A DNA stretch of 22,046 nt from Amylibacter sp. GTDB lineage: Bacteria; Pseudomonadota; Alphaproteobacteria; Rhodobacterales; Rhodobacteraceae. Location of the stretch: contig DAOUQS010000006.1 of NCBI GenBank assembly GCA_030625465.1, positions 1-22,046 on the forward strand, given 5' to 3'. Position numbers and translations under genes: made by a program. The notes under the pieces were generated by a model that made no database searches, was not told where the DNA came from, and was given only the letters and a program-made list of their open reading frames with translations. Below are positions 6,638 through 15,094 of the stretch, in pieces (within the stretch, counting starts at the first letter, position 1; each line of letters begins with the position of its first letter).

Positions 6638-8026
6638 ATGAAACTTACAAAAGTACTAGGCACAGTTTTGGCTGGGTTGTTGCTAACCGCAACTATACCT
6701 GCAAATGTATCATTCGCACAAAACACACTTAAAATCATGCGCGGTTCAGCAACCAACGCAATCTCGGTAAAGCTAAACCGGGCCATTGTTATGGAGTCAG
6801 AGCAGCCATTCGCTGAATTGTCGGTTGCGAACCCGAGTATCGCAGATATTGCGACCCTTTCGGATACGACAATCTATGTTTTGGGCAAATCCCCCGGACG
6901 GACAGTTTTGACACTTTTGGGACCGGACGGAAAGCTGATCACCAATGTAGACGTCAAAGTAACACCCGACCTGTCAGAATTCAAAGAACTGTTAAAAGAA
7001 ATTCTGCCACGTGAGAAAATTCAAGTGCGTTCTGCAAATGACGGCATTGTCTTAAGCGGCACGGTTACAGGTGGCGCAAAGGTTGCGCTGGCAATGGATC
7101 TGGCTGAACGTTATGCGCCGGACAAAGTCACGAATTTACTATCCGTAGGCGGCTCTCAACAGGTTATGCTAAAGGTTAGATTTGCCGAAATGCAACGCAG
7201 TGTTGCAAAAAGCTTCAGCACATCAATTGGCATTGCTACAAATCCCGCCAAGAAGCTTACTGGTATTTTAGGAACAGGTACACCCCTGAACGGTACCCGA
7301 AACGGTGCATTGAATGTCGGCTTCACATCGGGCGGACTTGCAATATCAGTTTTACTGGAAGCCTTGGAAAGCAAAGGCATGGTGCGCACATTGGCGGAAC
7401 CAAATCTGGTTGCATTATCAGGTGCCGAAGCACACTTCCTGGCTGGCGGAGAGTTTCCAATCCCGGTGGCGCAGTCTAATTCTGCAGGCGGTGATCCTAC
7501 AGTAACAGTAGAATTCAAACCTTTCGGGATTGAAATGAAATTCATCCCGACAGTTGTTGACGGTGACCTTATTAATCTTGTTATTGATACTTCGGTCAGC
7601 GCAATCGACCCGACAAATTCAATCACCACCAATGGCTTGTCCATTCCCGCTTTCAGTAAGCGCCAGGCATCTACAGTGGTTGAAATGAAAGACGGTCAAA
7701 GCATTGCGATTGCAGGCCTGTTACAGGATGACTTCAAGGATTTGGCCGGGCAAGTTCCCTGGTTGGGTGACGTGCCAATCTTGGGTGCATTATTCAGAAG
7801 TGCTGAATACCAGCGCGAACAAACCGAGCTTGTTATCATTGTCACACCACATTTGATTAACCCGGTTGATGGCGATTCACTGGCATTACCAACTGACAGA
7901 GTCAGACTGCCAAGTGATAATGACCTGTTCTTGTACGGCCAAGTTGAAGGCGGCAAGAGAAACGTAAAACGCGGAACCGTTGCGGCACAAGACTTCACGG
8001 GTTCCTACGGCTATGTGATGGAGTGA
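6638..8026 (+). CDS. cpaC: Tad pilus secretin CpaC/RcpA
   Basis: A 462-residue outer-membrane secretin through which the Flp pilus exits. Residues 1-28 are a signal peptide (cut near SFAQ). A pilus-formation N-terminal domain spans about 33-108 (LSVANPSIADIATLSDTTIYVLGKSPGRTVLTL). A BON-like domain follows at about 114-172, and the secretin domain at about 235-405, containing VRTLAEPNLVALSG (249-262) and the signature VPWLGDVPILGALFRS (373-388). The frame is open to 6581, but the ATG at 6638 is chosen because it gives a clean signal peptide and has AGAGAGG upstream. The stop lies 4 nt before the next gene's start codon, so the two are translationally linked. Confidence 0.94.
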   Translation: MKLTKVLGTVLAGLLLTATIPANVSFAQNTLKIMRGSATNAISVKLNRAIVMESEQPFAELSVANPSIADIATLSDTTIYVLGKSPGRTVLTLLGPDGKLITNVDVKVTPDLSEFKELLKEILPREKIQVRSANDGIVLSGTVTGGAKVALAMDLAERYAPDKVTNLLSVGGSQQVMLKVRFAEMQRSVAKSFSTSIGIATNPAKKLTGILGTGTPLNGTRNGALNVGFTSGGLAISVLLEALESKGMVRTLAEPNLVALSGAEAHFLAGGEFPIPVAQSNSAGGDPTVTVEFKPFGIEMKFIPTVVDGDLINLVIDTSVSAIDPTNSITTNGLSIPAFSKRQASTVVEMKDGQSIAIAGLLQDDFKDLAGQVPWLGDVPILGALFRSAEYQREQTELVIIVTPHLINPVDGDSLALPTDRVRLPSDNDLFLYGQVEGGKRNVKRGTVAAQDFTGSYGYVME

Positions 8027-8030
8027 TATG

Positions 8031-8705
8031 ATGAAACTTACAACCTTAACTCTATCAGTATGCACGGTTCTACTTTCCGCATGTGGCGCAGATTATGTTC
8101 TGTTTCCGGATCATGAAGTTCAACCAGAGGTGCGCAACGGCCCGTTCGGATCAGCAGTTGCAAGCAATGTTGCAGTGCAATCCGGCCAGACCGCGGCAAT
8201 GTTGGCAAATCTTACACGTAAATTTGCCAGTGAAGTGCCCCCGACAATCAATTTTGAATTTAATTCATCACAACTTGACGGCCAGGCGCGTTCAGCACTT
8301 CAACAACAAGCTGCATGGATAAAAGCACACCCGCAAATCACCTTTACGGTGTATGGTCATACGGATAAAGTCGGCGGCGCATCCTTTAACAAGGCGCTGG
8401 GGCAAAAACGGGCAAGAACCACCGTTAATTACATGATTTCACTGGGTGTTAGCCGCTCGAAAGTGCGTGCGGTAGCTTCATTCGGTGAAACGCGACCAAT
8501 TGTCATTACTGAAGACAGAAACCGCCAGAACCGGCGCACTGTCACTGAAGTTACAGGCTTCAGTCAATCCGGTAAAAAAGGTGGCAAGCTTGATGGCAAA
8601 TACGCTTTGGAAGTTTACAATCGCTACATCACGATGGAAAACCAGACGATCCTGACGGAAAAAGGTCAAGGTGCGGTTGCTAATTCTACTGTTTCTTCTG
8701 AGTAG
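8031..8705 (+). CDS. OmpA-family lipoprotein in the CpaD position
   Basis: A 224-residue outer-membrane lipoprotein with a peptidoglycan-binding OmpA C-terminal domain. The lipobox LLSAC puts the lipidated cysteine at residue 18. The OmpA domain covers about 72-175: INFEFNSSQLDGQAR at the start, YGHTDKVG with D112, and NRQNRRT with the conserved arginines (168-169) expected to hold diaminopimelate. The tail from 176 is low in recognisable features. ATG 8031 is preferred over ATG 8028 because GGAG at 8020-8023 is then 7 nt away instead of 4. Its place between secretin and cpaE is where Caulobacter has cpaD, so it may serve as the secretin-associated lipoprotein or wall anchor. That equivalence is inference. 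Confidence 0.88.
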   Translation: MKLTTLTLSVCTVLLSACGADYVLFPDHEVQPEVRNGPFGSAVASNVAVQSGQTAAMLANLTRKFASEVPPTINFEFNSSQLDGQARSALQQQAAWIKAHPQITFTVYGHTDKVGGASFNKALGQKRARTTVNYMISLGVSRSKVRAVASFGETRPIVITEDRNRQNRRTVTEVTGFSQSGKKGGKLDGKYALEVYNRYITMENQTILTEKGQGAVANSTVSSE

Positions 8706-8735
8706 TAAAATCAATGTCTATAAAACAAATACCAG

Positions 8736-8767
8736 ATTTGGCTCCTCCGTTTTCGGTGGGGCCAAAT
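8736..8767 (+). other. Strong hairpin upstream of cpaE
   Basis: Two arms of 14 nt around a TTTT loop (8750-8753) pair almost completely: ATTTGGCTCC at 8736-8745 with GGGGCCAAAT at 8758-8767, and CCG with CGG inside, with one T-T mismatch and one G-T wobble. It starts 30 nt after the lipoprotein gene. No T-run follows on either strand, so it is not a standard terminator. It could be a processing, stability or attenuation element. Confidence 0.65.
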
Positions 8768-8770
8768 TTA

Positions 8771-8831
8771 TGTGGCTATTAAGACCCTTAAATACGTACA
8801 TTTTTTTAGCTTTCCCCGTAAAATAGCCACA
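8771..8831 (+). other. Long-loop inverted repeat in the cpaE leader
   Basis: TGTGGCTATT (8771-8780) and AATAGCCACA (8822-8831) are perfect 10-nt inverted repeats enclosing 41 nt. The loop contains a further TACG/CGTA pair (8793-8796 and 8817-8820) and a T-tract (8800-8807). The 3' arm ends 19 nt before the cpaE Shine-Dalgarno. As RNA this could control cpaE translation; as DNA the arms could be a protein-binding pair. Confidence 0.55.
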
Positions 8832-8850
8832 ATTCACAATTACATCTGTT

Positions 8851-8857
8851 GGAGGAA
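8851..8857 (+). promoter_or_regulatory. cpaE: cpaE ribosome binding site setting a TTG start
   Basis: GGAGGAA lies directly before TTG 8860 (4 nt after GGAGG). It is the only strong Shine-Dalgarno near the start of the frame; the first in-frame ATG (8908) has only a weak AATGGG upstream. This decides for the TTG start. Confidence 0.6.
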
Positions 8858-8859
8858 AT

Positions 8860-10176
8860 TTGTCTCTTACGTCGAAAACGCCGAAGACACAAAAGAATGG
8901 GCAAAAAATGACTGTAGTATTAAAAGATGAAAATATAGAACCCCAAGCAATCGAAGCATGTGCCATCGCGCGCGACCTGGAAAGCTTTGATCTTCTTATT
9001 GAAGACCTTGAAAATAAACTTGGCGAAAGCTGGGGGGGGCTGGATTTTGACAATGCAGAAGACATTTTGCGCAGCTCACATGCAGATACATTAAAATTTA
9101 TCACAATTGCATTGGATAAAACCGATGAAGACGATCTGACTATTGTCGATAATATCATCAAGGCCGCTAGGGATCGCGACATAAAAATCATCCTGGTGAC
9201 ACATGATCTATCAGCCATCTCATTACATAAATTAATGCGCTTGGGCGCCGATGATTTTGTTCCTTATCCAATTCCGGAAAATGCTCTTCTAGAATCAATA
9301 GACCGCGTTCTGGCGGCTAAGGAAGAAAAAGTCATTATCAAAGAGGTCTTTGTTTTACCCGAAGCGAATATGGCGCAACCGGCACAACAAAAACAAGGTA
9401 TTTTGCTACCGGTATACGGTTCATGCGGCGGGGTCGGTGCGACCACATTCTCAACCAATCTGGCTTGGGAAATGCAGGAAATCCTAGGGGCGAAAAACAA
9501 AACAGTCTGCATACTGGATTTTGACTTTCAATTCGGCTCGGTTGCCACCTATCTGGATGTCGCCAAAAGTGAAGCCGCTTTTGAGATGATCTCTAACATC
9601 GGCAATGCGGATAATGATTCATTCAAACAAGTCGTTTCGATGTATAAAAACAGGCTGGCTGTTTTACCTTCCCCGCAGGATGCGGTTCCATTGGAATTTA
9701 TAGGGCCGGAAGATGTGAAAAGCATCATCGACCTTGCCAGATCATGTTATGATGTCGTCGTTATCGATATTCCGCGCACTCTGGTTAGCTGGTCCGAGGT
9801 TGTTTTGAATGAATGCGAATTATTCTTATGCCTGGTTAGCCTTGATATGCGCTCTGCCCAGAATGTTCAAAGATTTATGCGTGCGTTGAAGGCAGAAGAT
9901 TTACCATTTGAAAAAGTGCAGTTTATTCTGAACCGCGCACCGAAAATGACCGACTTAAGCGGAAAATCCCGCTTGAAAAGCATGACAGAGTCATTGGGTA
10001 TCGAATTACGCTGGCAGCTGGCTGACGGCGGAAAGCATGTACCATCTGCCGGGGATCATGGTGCTCCTTTAGCGGAAATGGCTGCAAAAAATCCACTTCG
10101 TAAAGACATAGCTAAAATCGCAGAAACATTCGCCGAGCTCTGCAATGACGAACAGCTATCAGCAACAGCAGGGTAA
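8860..10176 (+). CDS. cpaE: Tad pilus localisation ATPase CpaE/TadZ
   Basis: A 438-residue CpaE/TadZ protein: an N-terminal receiver-like domain (about 32-160) fused to a ParA/MinD-type ATPase domain (about 178-430). It is expected to position the pilus machine at the inner membrane. The deviant Walker A is GSCGGVGATT (187-196); the usual signature lysines of ParA/MinD are Cys and Ala here. Further motifs are DFDFQFG (220-226) and VIDIP (301-305). Loss of lysines is seen in other TadZ-like proteins, so weak or absent ATP hydrolysis is plausible. The TTG at 8860 is preferred; ATG 8908 would remove 16 residues. Codons near 9032-9039 form a run of eight G with the frame intact. It opens a tightly packed set of genes: cpaF begins 5 nt after its stop. 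Confidence 0.9.
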   Translation: MSLTSKTPKTQKNGQKMTVVLKDENIEPQAIEACAIARDLESFDLLIEDLENKLGESWGGLDFDNAEDILRSSHADTLKFITIALDKTDEDDLTIVDNIIKAARDRDIKIILVTHDLSAISLHKLMRLGADDFVPYPIPENALLESIDRVLAAKEEKVIIKEVFVLPEANMAQPAQQKQGILLPVYGSCGGVGATTFSTNLAWEMQEILGAKNKTVCILDFDFQFGSVATYLDVAKSEAAFEMISNIGNADNDSFKQVVSMYKNRLAVLPSPQDAVPLEFIGPEDVKSIIDLARSCYDVVVIDIPRTLVSWSEVVLNECELFLCLVSLDMRSAQNVQRFMRALKAEDLPFEKVQFILNRAPKMTDLSGKSRLKSMTESLGIELRWQLADGGKHVPSAGDHGAPLAEMAAKNPLRKDIAKIAETFAELCNDEQLSATAG

Positions 10177-10181
10177 ATTTT

Positions 10182-11648
10182 ATGTTTAAGCGATATAGTA
10201 AACCCGCCACAAAAAAACCGACAGTAGTCAAAGCACCGGCTTCACCAACCGCAAAAAAACCGGCCGTGGGCATTTCAGTTGAAAAACCAAAAGCAGTTGT
10301 CCCTGTTCAGGCACCTGTTCAAGCACCCGTTGCGGTTCCAACGAAGTCCGCTGGAGAAACAAAAGATCAAAAGCGCAAAGACCGGTTAATGGATGTACGC
10401 ATGCAAATGCATAAGCGTTTGCTTGAAACCCTGAATCTGGCCGCAATCGACAAAGCAACAGAGTCGGATCTTCGCCGCGAAATTTCCGCTGTCACTATGG
10501 ATGGCTTGCAAGAAATAGGTATTGTTCTAAACAAAACCGAGCGCGACGATCTGGTTCAGGAATTAGTTGATGAAGTGACAGGCCTTGGCCCATTGGAACC
10601 ATTGCTGCGTGACGATGACATCGCCGATATTCTGATCAACGGGCACAAGCAGATTTTCATCGAGAAAAGTGGTAAGCTAACATTGTCAGATGTACGCTTT
10701 GCCGATGAAAAACACCTGCTGCGTGTTATTGATAAAATTGTTTCTGCCGTTGGCCGTCGTGTGGATGAAAGTAACCCTTACGTGGATGCGCGCCTGAAAG
10801 ACGGGTCACGCTTCAACGCAATCGTCCCCCCTATTGCGGTAGATGGCGCATTGGTTTCCATTCGGAAGTTTAAAAAAGAAAAACTTAGCATTGACCAATT
10901 AGCCGCCTTTGGTGCCTTTACCGAAGAAATGGCTGCGTACCTACAAGCAGCAGTTGCAACGCGTCTTAACATTATCGTCTCAGGCGGTACAGGTTCCGGA
11001 AAAACCACAACATTGAACGCTTTATCCAGCTTCATTGCGAATGATGAACGCATAGCAACCATCGAAGACACCGCAGAATTGCAATTGCAACAGACCCATT
11101 TAGCACGGATGGAAAGTCGCCCCGCCAGCGTTGAGGGCACAGGTGCTGTGACCCAGGAAGATTGTTTACGCAATGCTTTGCGGATGCGTCCGGACCGCAT
11201 AATCGTGGGCGAAACCCGTGGTAGCGAAGTGCTTGATATGCTTCAGGCAATGAACACGGGCCATGACGGCTCAATGACAACGATTCACGCCAACAATGCG
11301 CGCGATGCAATTGCGCGTTTGGAGAATATGATCGCCATGACCGGTGTCGATCTGCCAATTTCCGCATCACGCGCACAAATCGCCTCTGCCGTTAATCTGA
11401 TTGTGCAGGTGAAACGCCTGCAAGACGGTTCACGTCGCATGACATCCATTACAGAAATTGTAGGTATGGAGGGCGGGATTATATCAATGCAAGAAATATT
11501 CAAATATGAAGTCCGCGGCACTGGCGAAGGCGGTAAAATCATCGGGGATTTCACCCCGACAGGTATGCGGTCAAGTTATGCAGACCGGTTCAAACAATGG
11601 GGTTATGACCTGCCCGCAAGTATCTACACAAAAACCGCAGCACAGTAG
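10182..11648 (+). CDS. cpaF: Tad pilus motor ATPase CpaF/TadA
   Basis: A 488-residue secretion ATPase of the VirB11/PulE superfamily that drives Flp pilus assembly, acting as a cytoplasmic hexamer at the inner membrane. The first 60 residues are a Lys/Pro/Ala-rich, probably disordered tail with repeated PVQAP units. The N-terminal domain lies at about 70-235. The ATPase core has Walker A GGTGSGKTT (268-276), an Asp box IATIEDTAEL (291-300), a Walker B-like IIVGETRG (340-347) and the His box GSMTTIHANN (363-372). The ATG at 10182 follows AGGG about 8 nt upstream, overlapping the end of cpaE. The tadB gene starts 11 nt downstream. All catalytic motifs are intact. Confidence 0.96.
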   Translation: MFKRYSKPATKKPTVVKAPASPTAKKPAVGISVEKPKAVVPVQAPVQAPVAVPTKSAGETKDQKRKDRLMDVRMQMHKRLLETLNLAAIDKATESDLRREISAVTMDGLQEIGIVLNKTERDDLVQELVDEVTGLGPLEPLLRDDDIADILINGHKQIFIEKSGKLTLSDVRFADEKHLLRVIDKIVSAVGRRVDESNPYVDARLKDGSRFNAIVPPIAVDGALVSIRKFKKEKLSIDQLAAFGAFTEEMAAYLQAAVATRLNIIVSGGTGSGKTTTLNALSSFIANDERIATIEDTAELQLQQTHLARMESRPASVEGTGAVTQEDCLRNALRMRPDRIIVGETRGSEVLDMLQAMNTGHDGSMTTIHANNARDAIARLENMIAMTGVDLPISASRAQIASAVNLIVQVKRLQDGSRRMTSITEIVGMEGGIISMQEIFKYEVRGTGEGGKIIGDFTPTGMRSSYADRFKQWGYDLPASIYTKTAAQ

Positions 11649-11659
11649 GATAACAAATA

Positions 11660-12619
11660 ATGTCAACCGCTATACTTCTTGCTCTTCTTTTCTTTGGTGT
11701 TCTAATGATCATCGAGGGGCTATACCTTGTTGTTTTCGGGAAAAGTATCAAACTGAATTCGCGCATGAACCGCAGACTGGCCCTGCTGGAACAGGGAAAA
11801 GGGCATGAAGAGGTTTTAAACACACTTCGCAAAGAGCGCGAACAGCATGCAAAATCTAAAAAAGTACCACTACTATCAATCTTGGGCAGCAAGGCCACGC
11901 AGGCCAATATAGCATTTTCGCCAAAAGCATTGATAATGATTATGGGTTTCATAGCCGTTTCAAGCTTTGCCATAATACTTATCGCCACCGATATCCAACC
12001 CCTTATTATTGTACTTATTTCTATTGCAATGGGTGTAGGCGGTGTATTCTTCTGGCTTAACAACAAAGCCAAAGCCCGCTTGGCACTATTTGAAGAACAA
12101 TTACCTGATGCGGTAGAGCTTATTGTCCGGTCATTACGGGTCGGGCACCCTTTTTCCAGTGCTATTAATGTGGTCGCCCAAGAAATGGCCGACCCCATTG
12201 GAACCGAATTTGGTATGCTTGCAGATGAAGCAACATATGGCCGTGACCTGATTTTAGCTTTGGAAGATCTGGCCGACCGTGTGGATGTACAGGACCTTCG
12301 GTTCCTTACAGTTGCTGTTGGCATTCAATCCCAGTCCGGTGGTAATCTGGCTGAAGTTCTGGATGGTTTGGGCAAAGTGATAAGATCACGCTTCAGATTG
12401 TTCAGACGTGTAAAAGCTATTACTTCTGAAGCTAAGTTTTCGGGATACTTTCTGTCAGCGTTTCCGGTTGTGGCCCTTATGGCGATCCTCGCAATCAAGC
12501 CGGATTATTATGATGATGTCATGGAAACTGCCGCCTTTATTCCCGCATGTATTATTGTTGGCCTGATGATGGCGGTCAATGTTGTCATAATGCGCTCCAT
12601 GGTTGATATTAAGGTATAA
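11660..12619 (+). CDS. tadB: Tad pilus inner-membrane platform protein TadB
   Basis: A 319-residue type II secretion F-domain protein, one half of the tad inner-membrane platform that couples CpaF to the growing pilus. Hydrophobic segments are at about 3-26, 89-109, 113-133, 262-280 and 291-311. The F domain lies between, with LPDAVELIVRSLRVGHPFSSA (starting 148) and the conserved GIQSQSGGNLAEVLDGL (221-237). The ATG at 11660 has AGGA overlapping the cpaF stop. tadC follows after 4 nt. Order after cpaF and the presence of a second F-domain gene next door assign it as TadB. Confidence 0.94.
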   Translation: MSTAILLALLFFGVLMIIEGLYLVVFGKSIKLNSRMNRRLALLEQGKGHEEVLNTLRKEREQHAKSKKVPLLSILGSKATQANIAFSPKALIMIMGFIAVSSFAIILIATDIQPLIIVLISIAMGVGGVFFWLNNKAKARLALFEEQLPDAVELIVRSLRVGHPFSSAINVVAQEMADPIGTEFGMLADEATYGRDLILALEDLADRVDVQDLRFLTVAVGIQSQSGGNLAEVLDGLGKVIRSRFRLFRRVKAITSEAKFSGYFLSAFPVVALMAILAIKPDYYDDVMETAAFIPACIIVGLMMAVNVVIMRSMVDIKV

Positions 12620-12623
12620 TGTT

Positions 12624-13598
12624 ATGAGTCAATTGATCGAAACACTAACTTCATTACTAGGCCCGACCGGACCGTTGTTGGCACTGGGCGCAGCAGGGTT
12701 GCTAATCGTCACCCTTACATTGCCGTTTATTCTGGCTAAAAAGAAGAATCCTTTCGACAGAATACAGTCCCCTACCCAATTTCAGGCGCCCCCCACCAAA
12801 TCAGGCGGGAATACGCCAGCGCTTAGCCTGCGTCAGGCAAAGAAAAAAGGGCCTAATCTGGATAAATTCGCCACCTTCCTGGAGCCCCAGGACATGGAAG
12901 AGTTTTCCAAACGCAAACTTAATCTTCTAAGAGCCGGTTATCGATCCAAGGATGCGGTGCGCAACTTTCATTTCATCCAGTTTGCGCTGGCCATTATCGG
13001 CATTATTATTGGTGGCATTTACGTCATGTTTTTCTCGACTGATACCGAGATAACAGATCACCTGATTAAAGGTGCCATTCCGGCGGGCTTGGGCTATTAC
13101 ATGCCAATTTACTGGGTCAACAGCCGCGCAGGAAAACGCTTGGAAGAGCTTGAAGGCGGCTTTCCCGATAGCTTGGACTTAATGCTTGTATGCATTGAAG
13201 CGGGCCAATCGCTGGACCAAAGCATTGCGCGCGTTGGTAAAGAATTAGTACATTCCTATCCGCAGCTTTCTGATGAATACCTAATCATCGCCAACGAAAT
13301 GCGTGCCGGGAAAGACAAACCCACCGTTCTGAAGGATTTCTCTGAGCGCGCAGGTGTTCCAGATATTAAATCATTCGTGACGGTTTTGGTGCAATCTGCG
13401 GCTTTCGGTACATCTATCGGTGATAGCTTGCGGGTTTATGCCGCTGAAATGCGTGATAAACGGATCATGCGGGCCGAAGAAAAAGCAAACAAATTACCGA
13501 CTAAAATGACCCTATGTACAATGATCTTCACGGTGCCACCGCTTATGGTACTGCTGGTTGGCCCATCTGTGTACCAAATCATGCAAGTCCTTGGATGA
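12624..13598 (+). CDS. tadC: Tad pilus inner-membrane platform protein TadC
   Basis: A 324-residue type II secretion F-domain protein, partner of TadB. Hydrophobic segments are at about 15-37, 112-132, 145-162 and 300-320. The F domain includes GGFPDSLDLMLVCIEAGQSLDQSI and SFVTVLVQSAAFGTSIGDSLRVYA. The frame is open seven codons further up, but the ATG at 12624 has AAGG 9 nt upstream and avoids overlap with tadB. Its TGA stop overlaps the next start codon in ATGA, indicating translational coupling to the TPR lipoprotein gene. Confidence 0.93.
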   Translation: MSQLIETLTSLLGPTGPLLALGAAGLLIVTLTLPFILAKKKNPFDRIQSPTQFQAPPTKSGGNTPALSLRQAKKKGPNLDKFATFLEPQDMEEFSKRKLNLLRAGYRSKDAVRNFHFIQFALAIIGIIIGGIYVMFFSTDTEITDHLIKGAIPAGLGYYMPIYWVNSRAGKRLEELEGGFPDSLDLMLVCIEAGQSLDQSIARVGKELVHSYPQLSDEYLIIANEMRAGKDKPTVLKDFSERAGVPDIKSFVTVLVQSAAFGTSIGDSLRVYAAEMRDKRIMRAEEKANKLPTKMTLCTMIFTVPPLMVLLVGPSVYQIMQVLG

Positions 13599-14215
13599 TG
13601 ACAGGCACCCGAAGTGAGCGTTGCAAAACGAAAAATACACTTCTAGCAGTCATCGCCGGTAGCTTACTATTCGCCTGCACATCAACCCAGGAAACACCAC
13701 TAACTGCCCTTGGGCATGGCCCCAATACGCAGACGGATGCCGCACATATTTCCGAGGCGGTTGACGGCCTAATCGTTGGTCACAGGCTTATGGCCGCAGG
13801 TGAATATGAGCTTGCTTTGCGTGCATATACGCGTGCCGCTGCTGAACAGGGTTTAAACGCAGATGTGCTTAGCGCGCTTGGTTCTGCGAATTTAAAGCTT
13901 GGGCGACTTGGCCAAGCCAAGAAATTACTGAAAAGTGCGGTAGAGAAAGACGATACATTTGTCCCTGCATGGAACAATCTTGCCATTGTTTTATCCAGCG
14001 AGGGTAACTTATGGGAAGCAAAGCGTGTCTTTCAGCTCGCATATGGGCTAGATAACGGAAATTCGGAAGAAATTCGCACAAATCTTACCAAAATCATCGC
14101 AAAGATAGAAGATTCAGGTTATACTGTAGAGAATAATAACAATAATAATGAATTCGATTTGGTCAGGCGCGGAAACGGTAGATACTTACTGTTAAAGACA
14201 GCCAATTCGGACTAG
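13595..14215 (+). CDS. TadD-like TPR lipoprotein (first copy)
   Basis: A 206-residue TPR lipoprotein in the TadD position. The lipobox LFAC gives lipidated Cys28, after a basic start and hydrophobic 15-26. TPR-like helices occupy about 54-165 (AAGEYELALRAYTRAAAEQ, LGRLGQAKKLLKSAVE, GNLWEAKRVFQLAYG). A six-Asn run (180-185) from an AAT/AAC repeat separates them from a short tail. The frame runs upstream to 13514 inside tadC, but ATG 13595, which overlaps the tadC stop, leaves a proper signal sequence. ATG 13598 is an equal alternative. TadD proteins are thought to act as pilotins or assembly scaffolds; the same role here is inference. Confidence 0.85.
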   Translation: MMTGTRSERCKTKNTLLAVIAGSLLFACTSTQETPLTALGHGPNTQTDAAHISEAVDGLIVGHRLMAAGEYELALRAYTRAAAEQGLNADVLSALGSANLKLGRLGQAKKLLKSAVEKDDTFVPAWNNLAIVLSSEGNLWEAKRVFQLAYGLDNGNSEEIRTNLTKIIAKIEDSGYTVENNNNNNEFDLVRRGNGRYLLLKTANSD

Positions 14216-14237
14216 AGCAGAAACAGGATACAGGCTT

Positions 14238-15083
14238 ATGCGAACTCCATTATGGAATGTAGTTTGTTTGGTGAGTGCAGTCGGTTTAGCGGCGTGCAGC
14301 CAGACAGATGGATCATCCAATAAGAACCCCGAAAAAAGTGCGATCAACGTAGTAGATGCGACCAATTTAAACGACATCATGTTGACGATTGCCGACCCGA
14401 ATGAGGCGGTTAATTATTTCTCCGGAGCCTTGGAAAGTGACCCTGAACGGATTGATTTTCAACGTGGTCTTGCGTCATCCTTGGTACGCGCGAAACGTGC
14501 CACAGAAGCCCTTATTGTTTACAAAAAGATACTTGAGCATGAAGATGCAAACAGTAATGACCGTATCGACTATGCGGACGCTTTAATCCGGACCAATGAA
14601 TGGAAAACAGCCGCCGCGGAATTGAACAAGGTGCCGCCAACAGTTGAAACTTTCAAACGTTATCGCTTGGAGGCAATGATTGCCGACTCGCAAAAGAAAT
14701 GGAAAAAAGCTGACAGTTTCTACGAAACTGCAGTTGAGCTGACAACACAACCCGCCGGGGTTTTGAATAACTGGGGTTATTCCAAGTTAACACGCGGCGA
14801 TTACAGCGGTGCGGAAGAACTGTTTTTGGAAGCAATATCCTATGACCCGAAAAGTTTCACGCCCAAAAACAATCTGGTTCTAGCACGGGGATCACAAGGG
14901 AACTACACGCTTCCATTGATCAAAGCCTCACAAGAAGAACGCGCATACCTTTTATACACTTTGGGTCTGACTGCGGTCAAAAAAGGTGAGACAGCCGTCG
15001 GGCGCGGCCTTATCGAACATGCCATTGAAACCCACCCAAGCCATTTTGATGCCGCTGTCCGCAGCCTGGAAGCACTTGGCTAA
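14238..15083 (+). CDS. TadD-like TPR lipoprotein (second copy)
   Basis: A 281-residue TPR lipoprotein. The lipobox GLAAC gives lipidated Cys20. A polar linker (21-50) is followed by TPR-type helical pairs from about 52 to 275, for example NEAVNYFSGALESDPE, ATEALIVYKKILEHE, KKADSFYETAVELTTQPAGVLNNWGYSKL and GRGLIEHAIETHPSHFDAA. It is longer than the preceding TPR lipoprotein and not a recent copy of it, since only the TPR pattern is shared. The ATG at 14238 has AGG upstream. Two TadD-like genes in a row are, as far as I recall, common in related tad loci. Expected to lie on the periplasmic side and assist secretin or pilus assembly. Confidence 0.85.
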   Translation: MRTPLWNVVCLVSAVGLAACSQTDGSSNKNPEKSAINVVDATNLNDIMLTIADPNEAVNYFSGALESDPERIDFQRGLASSLVRAKRATEALIVYKKILEHEDANSNDRIDYADALIRTNEWKTAAAELNKVPPTVETFKRYRLEAMIADSQKKWKKADSFYETAVELTTQPAGVLNNWGYSKLTRGDYSGAEELFLEAISYDPKSFTPKNNLVLARGSQGNYTLPLIKASQEERAYLLYTLGLTAVKKGETAVGRGLIEHAIETHPSHFDAAVRSLEALG

Positions 15084-15094
15084 GGAATACTGAT

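Noticed and set aside
11590..12324. 244-codon open frame on the minus strand opposite tadB
   Set aside because: Low-complexity Ser/Arg/Ile-rich translation, antisense to a clear TadB gene; a shadow frame.
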